The notes under the pieces: model-generated | What the model was told of the DNA's origin: nothing | Seen by the model: the letters and a program-made list of their open reading frames with translations, nothing else | Databases searched by the model: none | Shown here: piece after piece, positions 22,859-34,094 of the stretch | Numbering within the stretch: the first letter of the stretch is position 1 | How the letters are laid out: every line of letters begins with the position of its first letter | Made by a program: the position numbers and the translations under genes | Assembly (NCBI GenBank): GCA_947650285.1 | Contig: CANTFL010000528.1 | Coordinates: forward strand, 62,001 to 126,000 | Length of the DNA: 64,000 nt | Reading direction: 5' to 3' | DNA from: Hyaloperonospora brassicae | Lineage: Eukaryota > Oomycota > Peronosporomycetes > Peronosporales > Peronosporaceae

Positions 22859-23166
22859 TTAAACGGGGTGAGAGCCCGTTACCGTCGTACACTATCTAAT
22901 TGCTTGACGAAGTGCTCTTAGTTACAAGGTAAATTTAACTCTGTTTTATTTTATGGTTTTGTAATTCGCAATAAGTGCGAATATGTACCCTAGCTCATGG
23001 TAACCACTCAAATAAACGATTAATTATTATCGGTTAATTATTGGGTCTGGCTCCCTAATAATAAACCAATAATAAATAGACGCGCAGTATCCTCTATCCG
23101 GATACTGCCTACACTTATTATATATAAATGTTATGGCTACTTAATATAATGGGTTCCACCATTTCA
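22859..23166 (-). repeat. Gypsy B LTR (3' in element orientation)
   Basis: 308 bp, aligned without gaps to 30049-30356. Its terminal bases have drifted (TTAAACGGGG for TGTAACGGGG, and TTTCA for TTACA). Confidence 0.92.
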
Positions 23167-23371
23167 TCACCCCCTCTTTTAGTTGCGCTTACCGTGACGT
23201 AAGCGCTCAAAACAAAAAGATTCTTCCCAATGAATAGTCCAACGAAAAGCACAACAAAAAACTATAACGGCAATCAACTGGGCAGCATGAATCATGAACA
23301 CCCCCCGCGACTCGACCCCAGACAACGGCTGGGGTCATCAGACACTTTAAAGAGAGCATGCACCACAGGTC

Positions 23372-24696
23372 ATGGATGACGACTTGAAGCCCTGGGGCTT
23401 TTACAGCCTCGAAGGCGCTCAGCAACCTAAATCTCTTGAATTAATGAAGGACCTCTTTACACGATACCGTACCGTTCGAGGTAAAGGAACGAATCACGCG
23501 TACACGGAAAACGCACTGCAACGATCTTGGTGTGCCTTCATCAGACGCTGGAATGCGAGTCGACGTGAAGGAACATCCTTCACGTCCTGGATCGAGCGAC
23601 GCGAAAACACTATGGCGTCCACGCTATTGGCGACTTACGCCGACGCGTATGTCGTCTGACTCGCGATGAGCTCCACATGTGTTACGTCCACGTTCGTGAA
23701 GGGTGCCCATCGTGTTACGGGGAGAGGCCGCGACCAATGCGGCAGGAATGGGACGACACGGTGTGTACACGGAAAATGACCTAGCACATCCGACCATGGA
23801 TCGGCCGCTATGAGAGGAGCCTCTCAGAGCTCCAAGTATCTGCGTTGCGTCACATGAGGAAGCGCCCTGTCGATCAGTGGAGGCGTTTGCGTAGCCGAGA
23901 TCAATTGTCTTACGACCAACGTGGTCGTTCTCGTAGTCTCTATCGATCGTCAAGGAATCCAAATGCTCCCGAGTCTCGTAGAAGACCTCGGAGTCGCTCG
24001 GGAGATCGTCGTCGATCGCCAATTCACAAGCGTCACGATTCGCGGGATCGTGGAGGGAGTCAACTGCGTCGGTCGCGTTCGCCAACCTCTTACTGGACTC
24101 GTACTTCTCAACGACGCCAGTAACATCGCGAGCCAACATACTTCGAGGCTCACACGAGTCTTTCGTTGGTGAATAACCCAACCATCGAACCTTATAATGC
24201 GTTTCGGGACAATTCTTCGATGGCGCCGAGTCACTACTAGTCGCAAGAGGCGTGGGGTCCTCATGACCGACGACACGGTCCACAATCCAGCGTCGCTCAC
24301 CCGATGCATCCATCAAGTGAGAAAGAGCATCACGACGGAAGGCCTATTGGATTGGGCGCCGATTCACATGATCGGGCGCCTGTGTCGTCGAGTGACGAGC
24401 TGCACTTCCTTCGAGCTGACACTGAAGAGGCGAAGAACGCCTTACTGGATGCCCGTAAGATGACCGATAGTGCTCACGATCGTGCAGCAGCTGCGACGGA
24501 GGCTGCCGAGAGGACTCGACGGGAGCAGCGGGGCTTCGTGGAGCGGCTACGCCAGCTTGAGACTGCTGCGGTTGGTGGACCCCAGCAGATCGAGTCTGCA
24601 CGCGCTCTTGCAGGACTTGGTCCCAGTCGTCGCCAGCGTCGTCGACAGGGGGTGTCGGACTATGAGCCGGCGCAGAAGAGCGGGGAAGATTCCTAG
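23372..24696 (+). pseudogene. Antisense accessory ORF region of Gypsy B (broken)
   Basis: Plus-strand frames opposite to pol: 23372-23659 (95 codons, MDDDLKPWGFYSLEG...), 23845-24123 (Arg/Ser-rich) and 24304-24696 (130 codons). The last two share a reading frame. The last contains an Ala/Glu/Arg heptad-rich stretch (AAAATEAAERTRREQRGFVE) expected to form a coiled coil, as at the end of the antisense frames in A and C. The Arg/Ser-rich part lies opposite the chromodomain and may only reflect that coding strand. Confidence 0.38.
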
Positions 24697-27600
24697 GGAG
24701 ATCCGCCGTCAGGTAAGCCTTAAGGCGCCCGACATAGATCGTTGGGTGCAAACGCATAGTGGTAGGTATGTCTAGCGCGTAGGCATCCCCATGTACCTTA
24801 ACAACCCGGAAGGGGCCAATATATCTCGGTGCTAACTAATTAGCACCCAAGTTCGTCACTGATGTGTTTGGTAATCCACTGGTCGATAGCAAGACTCGGT
24901 CAACTTTTTTGAACGTCAATGTGTGCTTTCGACCTCTCTTGTCAGCGTTATCCTTTTGTTTATCCACTGCTTGTAAAAGGGCATTACGATCAAAACGAGT
25001 GATGCCTTGTCGTAATAATAAGAATTCGGTCACAGCAGCCGAACTTATAGGTGAAGTGGACCCTTTGGGGGCAAAATTAGCGATGGGAGATGCGGTGGTA
25101 AGCGTCGCGTCGGGACTTGATATGCCATTGGCCACGACATCAACAGAATGATTTGCATCGGCAGCAACCTTATCTTCAGCATAATCAATCATCATATTTT
25201 TCCGCGCAGTGTCATTGGCAGATACTCCCCCACCAAGCTGAAAAACCGGGTGTTCTGAAGCTTAAAGAGCAAGAAGCGCGGGAACGCGAGGGTGCCTCGC
25301 GTTGTTCACGAAAAATGGCGTCAACCCTGTTGACGCATGAACTGCATTGTTGAGTGCAAATTCAGCGAGTGGGAGAAACGAACTCCACGACGTGAACGAT
25401 GTCGCGTAGTTGCGTAGGACATCTTCAAGCACTCTGTTTACGCGCTCCGTTTGCCCATACGTCTCTGGATGGGCTGCCGTAGACATTAGCAGTTGCGTGC
25501 CCAATTCTTGAAACAACTCTACCTAAAAAGCTGATGTGAAACGCGGGTCACTGCCGAAACAATGGGTTCTGGCAGGCCGAGATGCCGGAATATAAGATCG
25601 ATAAAGATCTGCGCGGTCGTCTCCGCCGTAACGTGCGTGGAGACTGGAGGGAAATGTAGCATTTTACTGAAGCGATCGACAAGAAACAGTACGCCTGTGC
25701 GTTTCTGTTTATCCGGTGGGAGACCAAAGATGAAATCCATCCTGACGGAACGCCAGGCTTCCTTGGGAATCGGAAGCGGTCTTAATGGGGCCTGTGTAGA
25801 CGGTGCAAATTTCACACGCTGACACGTTCCACAAGAGCGCACCCATTTCTGGGTGTATTTGTACATACGCGGATAGAAAAACACACGAGAAATGGACGCG
25901 AACTTCTTCTCGCGAACAAAAGGCCGCCAGCTGGAGTGTCATGAAATTCATGTACCAATCGTGCGCGGAGGTCGTCATCAGCAGGGATGACGACGCGTGG
26001 TGGGTCGAAGACGTCCATTGTATAAGTCAACAGTATACCATCAAGCGCGTTACGCTTAATGTTGTCACGCGTTGGTTTTGTCAACTTCGCGAGTGAATCC
26101 TCACTAGGGTGTCGAAGGTAATTGATAATTTCCAGTAGAATAAATCGTTCGCATTTGACTTGGCTATGTAAGTCCAGATTGACAGCACAGGTGTCGAAAT
26201 CATTGCATTGAGCCCCTGCTCAGCACAGCATAAACAAATGTCGTCATCCTCGTCTTCAGCACTGCCTGGCTGATGACCCATGTCACGTCGAGGATCATAA
26301 TCGGGACGTCGAGAAAGCGCCTCAGCGAAAATGTTGTTCTTGCCGGGCTTATGGAAGACCACGAAATTATACTCTAAGAAATATGACAACCAACGTGCCA
26401 TACGCTGGGACAAGTGAGGAGTCTTGATGGCGGTACGCAATGATGCGTGATTTGTGTAGACAGACTACATCTTCTCGCCGAGCAAATATACTCTGAACTT
26501 GATCAGCGCGTAACGCATAGCTAAAAGTTCCTTGTCATGTACCGGATAATTTTTTTCTGCAGGTCTCATCTGCCGTGACTGAAAGCTCACGACGCGCTCT
26601 CAGATCTCATCGTCAACCTGCATGAGGGCGCATCCGACTGTAAAATTACTCGCATCACAGAAGACGAGAAATGACTTGGAATCATCAGGTAACATCAGCA
26701 CTGGTGCCTCAGACAAGCTCTTTTTACGGAGTCGAATGCGGATTGATGCTCTGCCTTTCATAACCAAACTGCGTCTTTCTTCAGTAGATTCGATAGTGGC
26801 TGAATCAGCTCTGCATAGTTCATCGAATACTTATGCAAGTAATTGGCTAAACCAAGCCATTGGCGTAGCTCCGTTTAGTTCCTGGGCGTAGGCCAGGAAC
26901 ATGTCGACGAAACTTTCTCGGAATCAGCACGGACACACTCCTTGCTAACGTAGCATCCAAGAACTGGAATCTCGGGGGCACAGAAGACAAACTTCTTCAT
27001 ATTTGCGTACAATTTGTTCTCGCGCATAACTTGGAACACCTGTTCCAGATGTTGAAGGTGGACCTCCGTTGCGCTGAGTTGTTGCTCAGCGCGACTGTGA
27101 ACAAAAATATCGTCGAAATAACTTGGTGCAAAATCGCGTAGTGGGCGAAGCACTTTTGTCACCATCCGGTCGAACGTCGCTGGAGCGTTCTTTAGGCCTT
27201 GTGGCATGAATAGCCAATCCTAAAGCATTCCACTTGGGGTGCTGTCAGCGGTGAACGGAATATCACTGTACCTCATTAAAATCTGATAAAATCCGTCTGT
27301 CAGGTTCATGGCACTAAAAATCTCGCTACCGGACATGGTATCCAATACCATGTCTTTGCGTGGAATCGGTATTTGAGCCGGGATCGTAGCGTCGTTCAAT
27401 TTGTTGAAAGCATGCACAATGCGCCAACCGACGGTGGATTTTTTATACAGAAAGTCGGGCTCGAATGTGGTGAGATTCTTTCGCGAACATGTCCTGCCTG
27501 ACGGCGGCCCTTAAAAAATCATCAATTGCGATGACTTGGTCACGTGGTAGCGGCCATTGCTGCGTCACGCAATACTTCGATCCAGGCACGAGATCGATCT

Positions 27601-29116
27601 CGTGTCGAATCCCACGATTCGCTGAAGGCTCAGCGGATTTTCTCCGGAAAGATGTTGGCGTACTCACGCGCTATATAGTAGACAGGGTTGCCCGAAGCAC
27701 GAAGGGCTTCCCAAGACTGTGCCGCAAAATGTTCTTCGCGCGCTGATATGGGCTCGGCGATCTTTGGGCGAGCCTTTAGAACGTCTTCAATAGCTGCTTC
27801 GGCGGCTGATATGATGCACACTTGCTCGATGTCGCCGGCCTAGATGTCGTAAAGGAAATCTCTTCATGGTAGGGCTGATAGAGATGTGATATCTGCAGCA
27901 GTGCATGGAGGGCTCGCTACCCTAATGTAGCGGCCACACACATCATCTCCGACGGATCTTGAGCGAGAATTTCGGCGTCTTGGCGATCGGCGTGCACCCT
28001 TATTGCGTTTTCGCTTTCTCTTGCGTCTAGAGCCACTGCTCGAGACTGACACGTCGCTGTCGCTGTAGGATGAAGTACCCCCTCTAGACGTGGGAGCTCT
28101 GTCTTCACCACGTTGGACACATTCGAATCCACAGTCCGTTCGTTCTCGTTGAAAAGAGGCGGGAGCTCGTCGTCGACCGCCTCAGATGTATGTGGGAGCC
28201 TCTGCTCGACCGCCTCGCTAGGAATCGGGAACCCCTGTTCGATCGATGTATGTGATTGAAGGAACCCCTGTCCATCCGCCTCGTGATGAATCGGGAGCCC
28301 CTGCTCAACCAATGTCTGTATTTGCGGGAACCTTTGTTCGACCGCCTCGTGTTGTGGCTCTTTCAGTGTAACTGAACATACCGGACACAGAGGACCATCG
28401 CTCTCTCTGTGCTGACTTCTAGTCGTGGCGAGTTCGTTCACGACCCGGACTTGAGGCCAATCGGATGTCGCAACCAACAAATGGGTAAAAACTTTACTCA
28501 CGTCATAACCGCTTCGTAGTTTGACGGACCGAGAAAGCCAGTCTACCGTCGGCTGATACCGTGAAAGCCACGGTATTCTCAAGATGCAATCGAATGCATA
28601 ATTTATCTCGTCCACCAGAAATTCGTCGCTTCTTATAAAGCCGTCAAACGTGTACGGCAAAACCACGGTTTTACGCGGGACACGTTGTGGTTGTCCATCA
28701 GCAAGTTTGACAACGATGTCACCCGTACCTTCTCGAAACGGAACTGTAGACGGGAGAAAAGACAAACATGATGCTCCAAAGAAGTTGTTGGATGCACCCG
28801 AATCCAACAACGCTCGGAGTGGTCGTTTAACTCCAGAAACGATGAGACTGACGATTATAAGTCTCGGATCGTCGCGCATGGTGGTGGCATTAAATTGAGT
28901 ATGTATCACTTTGGGGCTAGGAGCCCGAGCTGCCACCTGAGTACTCGGGGCTCCATTGCTGCCAGTGGGGCGCCCCACGCCATCTGGAACCGCTCGTTTT
29001 TTGGAGGTACCACCGACGACAAAGTATCTCCACGTGAGACGGCTGTGTTCATGAGCACAGGCGCTGGTGCTCGGCAGACGGCCGCACGGTGGCCTGTCTT
29101 GCCGCACCGATAACAC
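23624..29116 (-). pseudogene. Gypsy B pol remnant (PR-RT-RH-INT-chromodomain)
   Basis: Protease with ALLDSGASNNFFG in the 29116-27917 frame. RT pieces at 27667-26875 with QQWPLPRDQ, IPRKDMVLDTM and SYFDDIFVHSRA. RNase H with LSQRMARWLSYFLEYNF. Integrase zinc and core at 26084-25262, including VKFAPSTQAPLRP, MDFIFGLPPDK and HPETYGQTERVNRVLEDVL. C-terminal chromodomain in the 24316-23624 frame with WIVDRVVGHED and YKVRWLGYSPTKDSCEP. Chromodomains target integration through chromatin marks. Stops and frameshifts occur between most segments. Confidence 0.85.
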
Positions 29117-29905
29117 TTCAGCGTGATTTGACTTCGAATTTTGCGGCCAAATTGTTTGCCGCGACCACGAAATGCATCGATAACGTCAGTTTTCATTGGC
29201 TCTGGGCCAGACTTACGTGGGCGTTGCGACGATGCCTGCAAGTATGACGACGCGACCGTGTAATCTTCACGAAGTGCGAGGGCAAATGCCTCCTCGAGAG
29301 TCTTCGGTTCAGCTCGAGTGAGGCAATAGCGGGTCATGCCCTCTTGCATACCGAAGAAGAAGACATGAACTTGTGAAGCCAGGTCGATCGGCTGCGTGAT
29401 GATACACGAAGCAAGATGTCGCGTTTTCTGCACGAAGTCACGCATCGACAGCTTGCCCTATCGAAGTGAAGAGAAGTCTGCACGCAAGCGTGGCTCATCT
29501 TGAGGGGGCTCCAACGCCAGTCGTAAGTCGCGCTGGATTTCTTCCAGCGTGGGGAACGCCAACTCGTTTACACCGAGCTTCCAAAGAGCCCTATCTTTGG
29601 CTTTTACCAACAAGTAGAGACAGCAGGAAATTAACCTTGGTCCTCGGAGCGTCGATCAACCTTGACGCTATGGCGATATAAATCTCCCGAAACCAGCGAT
29701 TAGAGGGAAGACGATCTGGACCATCACTAGAGTACGTTGACGTCTTCATTTTCATTGCATCGTAATGGAAGGGGCGCGAGGGAGTCTGTAATTGCCGGTT
29801 CACTTCGGCGAGCTCGCGCATTATGTAGTCTTGAATGGCGGCACGGTTTTGTTCGGGCGTCGCTGCGCTCAGCAGCGACGTCAAGAGGACTTCACCAGAC
29901 ACCAC
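28906..29905 (-). pseudogene. Gypsy B gag remnant
   Basis: Frame 29905-29591 gives the N-terminal part. Frame 29445-28906 carries a CX2CX4HX4C zinc knuckle, CYRCGKTGHRAAVC, the RNA-binding nucleocapsid motif. The two lie in different frames, so Gag is broken at least once. Confidence 0.75.
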
Positions 29906-30033
29906 CGCGAGGCGGTGTAATGCCTACCATTCTACCGCAGTGAGGTGTGGGAAGTCTGAATGCTGCAGCGAAACTGCTGGATCCATCGAAGATTCAGTAA
30001 TGTTCATCTCGAACTTGGTCATGGGAAGGACTA

Positions 30034-30046
30034 CTAAGTGCTACCA
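30034..30046 (-). promoter_or_regulatory. Primer-binding site of Gypsy B
   Basis: Minus-strand TGGTAGCACTTAG two bases inside the right LTR, sharing TGGTAGCACTT with elements A and C. Confidence 0.75.
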
Positions 30047-30048
30047 GG

Positions 30049-30356
30049 TGTAACGGGGTGAGAGACCGTTACCGTCGTACACTATTTAATTGCTTGACGA
30101 AGTGCTCTTAGTTACAAGGTAAATTTAACTATGTTTTATTATATGGTTTTATAATTCGCAATAAGTGCGAATATGTACCCTAGCTCATGGTAACCACTCA
30201 AATAAACGACTAATAAATATTGGTTAATTATTGGGTCTGGCACCCTAATAATAAACCAACTTTAAATAGACGCGCGGTATCCGCTATCCGGATACTGCCT
30301 ACACTTATTATATATAAATGTTATGGCTACTTAATATAATGGGTTGCCCCATTACA
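30049..30356 (-). repeat. Gypsy B LTR (5' in element orientation)
   Basis: 308 bp, TGTAACGGGG ... CCATTACA, directly followed by the TSD gtgca at 30357-30361. Confidence 0.93.
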
Positions 30357-30481
30357 GTGCACTTCCTCACGCCACGTGTACATGACGTCAGGTATACACA
30401 ACCGTGTGATAAATTGACACATGGCGTGCCCCGTTACAGTAATAGCTCCACCTGACGTCTGACAAGAGCCATAATGATCTT

Positions 30482-30895
30482 TCATCGATAACATATTCCC
30501 GAATAGGCAGTCTGCATCCGCTGACGTTTAATGACAACCTCGAAACGGCACTCAGTGCTTCCACTATACCTTATGCGCTTGATCATTCTCGTTGATAATT
30601 CTTTGTCATCATCAACTGGCTTGTATCTGTTTCCCCGTGAGCACCATAGAATGATACGTTTAATTGCGCCATCTTTTCTGCTACCCACCCTATTGGTACG
30701 CTTGGTCGTAAGTACAGAGCCTTGAGCTCCTGCATGTTCATTAAGTGCCTTACGGGCTCGCTCCAGCGTATCGTATGTAGGTCCAGATGTGGTAGCAGAT
30801 CCATATGAGAATGACTGACGATGGTGTTTAAGCGCTGTAATAAATTCTTCAACAGTTGAAAACGTAGCGTATCGGCGCAAGAAGAAAGGATGCAT
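30482..30895 (-). CDS. FAR1/MULE-type DNA-binding protein of TIR transposon T2
   Basis: 137 residues from the first ATG (MHPFFLRRYATF...); an upstream TTG at 30952 sits just after a stop. The order FSTVEEFITALKHH, then IILWCSRGNRYKP, then STECRFEVVIKRQ matches the FAR1/WRKY-GCM1 zinc-binding module at the start of Mutator-like transposases. No catalytic DDE domain follows, and the protein ends ICYR. This is the best preserved of three copies. It could be a stand-alone DNA-binding factor of a non-autonomous element or a truncated transposase. Family call is from motif spacing only. Confidence 0.55.
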   Translation of the reverse strand: MHPFFLRRYATFSTVEEFITALKHHRQSFSYGSATTSGPTYDTLERARKALNEHAGAQGSVLTTKRTNRVGSRKDGAIKRIILWCSRGNRYKPVDDDKELSTRMIKRIRYSGSTECRFEVVIKRQRMQTAYSGICYR

Positions 30896-32281
30896 TTTTA
30901 GTGTTGGGATTGTCTGCCAGTATATATCAATATGCAGTTTACTTATGACCAATCAAAAACATGGAAAGTATGTAAATTACGGTAATATATATATGGGTGG
31001 GGGTGGTTAACATTTCACTTCAATTATCGAATATTAAAGGTTAAGATGCCCTATTAAATCACGAAAATAAATAAAGTGCCCCGGATAATTGGAAAATAAA
31101 AATGTTCCTGTCCTAGTATACTTAAGTTAATGTAACACACATAAAATCACACGTCCTTAATCATTTTCGTTTTCCTTTGACGGCCGTTACCAACTCCTGC
31201 CCTGTTTGGGAAATCGCGGAGAGGGTTCTGCCGCGGGGTTTTTACACTTGCACCCAACGGTTGCAGGCACAGGCGCGAGATATGAGGACGTCAACGCGTC
31301 TTTGTTCCATCGGTAGCGGCCGTAAAAACAATCCGTCCGTGCTAATGTTGTTGATGTGAATGTTTTTGCTTTTGTTAGTGTTGTTTTAGCTGCCATTGTT
31401 GATGCTGATGATGCTACTATTGATTCTACTGTTGTCGCTGCTACTGTTGTTATTCTTGGTAGTGATGCTGTTGCTACTGTTGTTGTTGTAGGTGCTGCGG
31501 ATGCTATTGATGTTGTTCTACTTGTGCGATCGCATTCATTTCCTGCTTATCAGTTTTGCTACTTACAAACACACAATCATATAAGTAGACCTTAATGAAT
31601 CTATTCTTTTGGTTTAGCTCCTATTGATGACTTCAATGTCTGCAGACTTCGTTGTATGTAGGCCTATTTCAGGAAGGGGACGTGCGGTGCTGCCTTAAGA
31701 GAGTTCGTCAAAGTTATGCGTCAGTTGTTTAAACGAAAACGTGGTTATATTATTGTTTTGTCCTGATTCACTTGAGTATGCTAGGACGTAAAGCATTTTT
31801 TATTTTCGAGATCAAATGGGGTAATTTTTACATTCCTAATATATCGTGAATTTATAGATCTTATTCTTGTGATTATCTAGGATATTTTTGTAATTTCGAT
31901 TAGTTATATGTCTTTAATTAAGTCACGACAAACAGAAAACAAAATTCATAGGATTTAATTGTATTTTATAGCAATTTTTATTTTTCCTTCTACTAAACTA
32001 AGTTGCTTGGTGTCTAGTCTCCTTCTGAGCGCGTACGGTGTACGTACATAAACAAAGGCACTAGTTGTCACTCCATTCATTGAGAAATTACTACGCACTG
32101 CTGTCAGTACGTAGTTCATGCTCCCCGTTACAGCATTCAAATGGCTTCACATTAATTCAGCCAAGAAGAGATACTATTCCGGCGCCTGTATCTTGAATCA
32201 GCACCTACCAGACATCTTAAACATGTTAGCACGCATATCAACGATCTAAAACTACTTTTCCCACGTTGTCACCACGTTTAT

Positions 32282-32758
32282 TGTAGCGGAGCTACACAGC
32301 TCCTTAAGTCAGAGGAAGACTTAATGCTCTTACGAGCAACTTTGGTTCTACGAACCCGACTCAGAGAGTCAACAAGCTCAGAGAGCTTACGGTCCCCGTT
32401 CCTAAGGGACCAAACGATTCAAAAGAATCACAGCACAGAGTGCTCAGGAGTAGCTACCTTCACAGGTATTGCTAGCTCCTATCGATCAAAGACGCCTCGT
32501 AAGGCACGTGTCTCTTACTGATCAAAAGGGGAACTGAATTTTTATTTCTTTGATTAACCTAAAAGAACACCTTAGAACAACGTATTTAACCTGCCCTAAA
32601 TAACCTCTTAAAGATCTCGCAATCAATTGATGACAGAAATCAGTCTTCAACAATTGATACACTCACTGTGTTCTAAAATTACTTTATAGGGTAACCCCCC
32701 CTCTCTTGTGTGCACCACCCCTATCGTCGACTACCAGCCGACGTGTAACCCCGTTACA
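32282..32758 (-). repeat. Gypsy C LTR (3' in element orientation)
   Basis: 477 bp, TGTAGCGGAGCTACAC ... TGTAACCCCGTTACA. Five mismatches to 39398-39874 and no gaps. Confidence 0.95.
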
Positions 32759-32864
32759 CCCCCCCACCAGACTGACGTTACCACCAAACGTCAATCGGCT
32801 TCTTTCCTCGAAGAGGTCGGTGTGTGTGTGTGCTTAACCTCGCGGTTGCTAAACACAAAACACC

Positions 32865-34094
32865 ATGGCTTTGCCACCTAATGATTCTCGGACTCTTTCC
32901 TCTTACCTCGACTTCGATGAGGATGTGGACTATGGTAGTGATACCAGTGTCCATGGAGATGACGGGATATCATCCCACTCCGCTGTACCTGAGGCTCGTC
33001 CTCTTACAGCATCGAATCCATTCGTTGAGCGTGGTGATATCACCGCGCCAGTGGCGCAGCATCACACCACAGATGCAGATGAGAACATCACCACGAACCC
33101 GCTCGACGAGCAACAGCAGCTGATCCGTCAGCGTGAGGAGCGTGCTTTACGTCGCACTCATACCCAGGCGGTTATTCGAAACCGGAGTGGTTACGTGTTC
33201 TCAACACCAGACGTGGAGCAACGCCTCCGTCAAACGGAAGGCCGTAGCCTTGCAACATGGGCCATTGGCCCCGAGGCTACGTCGCCAGAAGATATCGCCT
33301 TTCGCCAGGCTCTAAATGAGAGGTATCTCGAACCAGCCTATACCACGCAAGGTCAGTACCTTGCACACCTTGAGAGTCTTTCTCGTGGTGTTTAGGTTCG
33401 ACCGATAAAGGGCGTGCCCATCTTGTTGTTCGCTGGCGAACTGCCCGAGGAGGAGGACAATGAGTTTATCCGTTGGGTGTACCGCAAGCGGCATCTTAGC
33501 AGTGTGCCAACGCTGCGGGCCAGCGCCGATGTGGCTGACGTTCGTCTGGAACGGAAGCTGCGGTTCGAGTATGCCAAGCTCAAGGCCAGAGGCCAGTTGC
33601 GTACACGTATGCGTTATGCTCCGGCTACAATGGTAGCCACGGGCCACGACCCTAAGGTGCGGAGCAACACGCCACCTCCCACCACTATTGGTGAGAAGCG
33701 TTCTCGCTTGCAAGGCGACCCTGGCCACGATGTTCAAAATCATCCACGGCGTAAGGGCAATCCTGCCGAAGGGGTATCTCATACTCCCACGAGTTCTCCG
33801 ACTCCGGGTACCCTCGCCACTCCACCAGATACTGGTATTGGCCACGACGACGACGTCGCTGAAGGATTTTCTCCACATGGAACTGGTGGTTCCCTTGCTC
33901 ATCGAGCAGCGTCGGTGGCGGTCGGGGTACCGAAGGAGGAGCATGAGAAGGTGCTCCGTGAGCTGAGTGGTCTCCGAGAGACATTGGGTAAGACCCAGAA
34001 TGAACTCGGCGCGATGCAAGCCCGTGTTCAGGCGTTGGAGTTGGCCTTAGCCCGTGTGGATGGTCAGCTTGACCTCCTGGTTCGGATGCAATAG
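32865..34094 (+). CDS. Antisense accessory ORF of Gypsy C (409 codons, one internal TAG)
   Basis: Opposite in strand to gag-pol. The ATG at 32865 sits in CACCATGG, an optimal eukaryotic start context. The frame runs to 34094 with a single TAG at 33393-33395. The first ~75 residues are acidic (DFDEDVDYGSD). A middle block, TPDVEQRLRQTEGRSLATWA, and a later VPILLFAGELPEEEDN are also present in element D. A Pro/Thr/Gly-rich linker leads to a C-terminal heptad pattern (VLRELSGLRETL ... VQALELALARV) predicting a coiled coil. The last ~137 codons overlap the end of pol on the other strand. D keeps the frame open where C has its TAG. I know no matching domain; a structural or regulatory role is only a guess. 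Confidence 0.6.

Larger units (their letters stand above)
22859..30356 (-). mobile_element. Ty3/Gypsy chromodomain retrotransposon B, complete but decayed
   Basis: 7498 bp with two 308-bp LTRs and a perfect 5-bp TSD, gtgca (22854-22858 and 30357-30361), inside an A-family LTR. Minus-strand order is gag, protease, RT, RNase H, integrase, chromodomain. The primer-binding site lies beside the right LTR and a polypurine tract (aaaagagggggtga) beside the left. I count about 20 differences between the LTRs, some 6-7%, so the insertion is older than that of element C. No enzymatic frame is intact. Confidence 0.92.
22542..30438 (+). repeat. A-family solo LTR split by Gypsy element B
   Basis: Part 1 is 22542-22858 (starts TGTAACGGGGTGAACCGGTTACA) and part 2 is 30362-30438 (ends GCGTGCCCCGTTACA). 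Together they reproduce one A-family LTR in reverse orientation to 19028-19473. The flanks gtagt (22537-22541) and gtaat (30439-30443) are a one-mismatch 5-bp TSD. T3 has the uninterrupted target at about 43852-43858, confirming the empty site. No internal element sequence remains, so it is a solo LTR. Confidence 0.85.
22094..31011 (-). mobile_element. TIR DNA transposon T2, interrupted by nested LTR insertions
   Basis: Its two parts, 22094-22541 and 30439-31011, are the two halves of the element seen whole as T3 (43333-44297), in opposite orientation. The left terminus begins GGGAAACGTTACCACCCCCA. The right terminus keeps the inner part of the inverted repeat (ggtgggggtggttaac) but loses about 30 terminal bases near 31011. 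Everything from 22542 to 30438 was inserted later: an A-family LTR, and inside it Gypsy element B. Confidence 0.85.

Noticed and set aside
33312..34019. 235-codon minus frame in element C
   Set aside because: Wrong phase for pol and no domain; a shadow of the chromodomain end and the antisense ORF.
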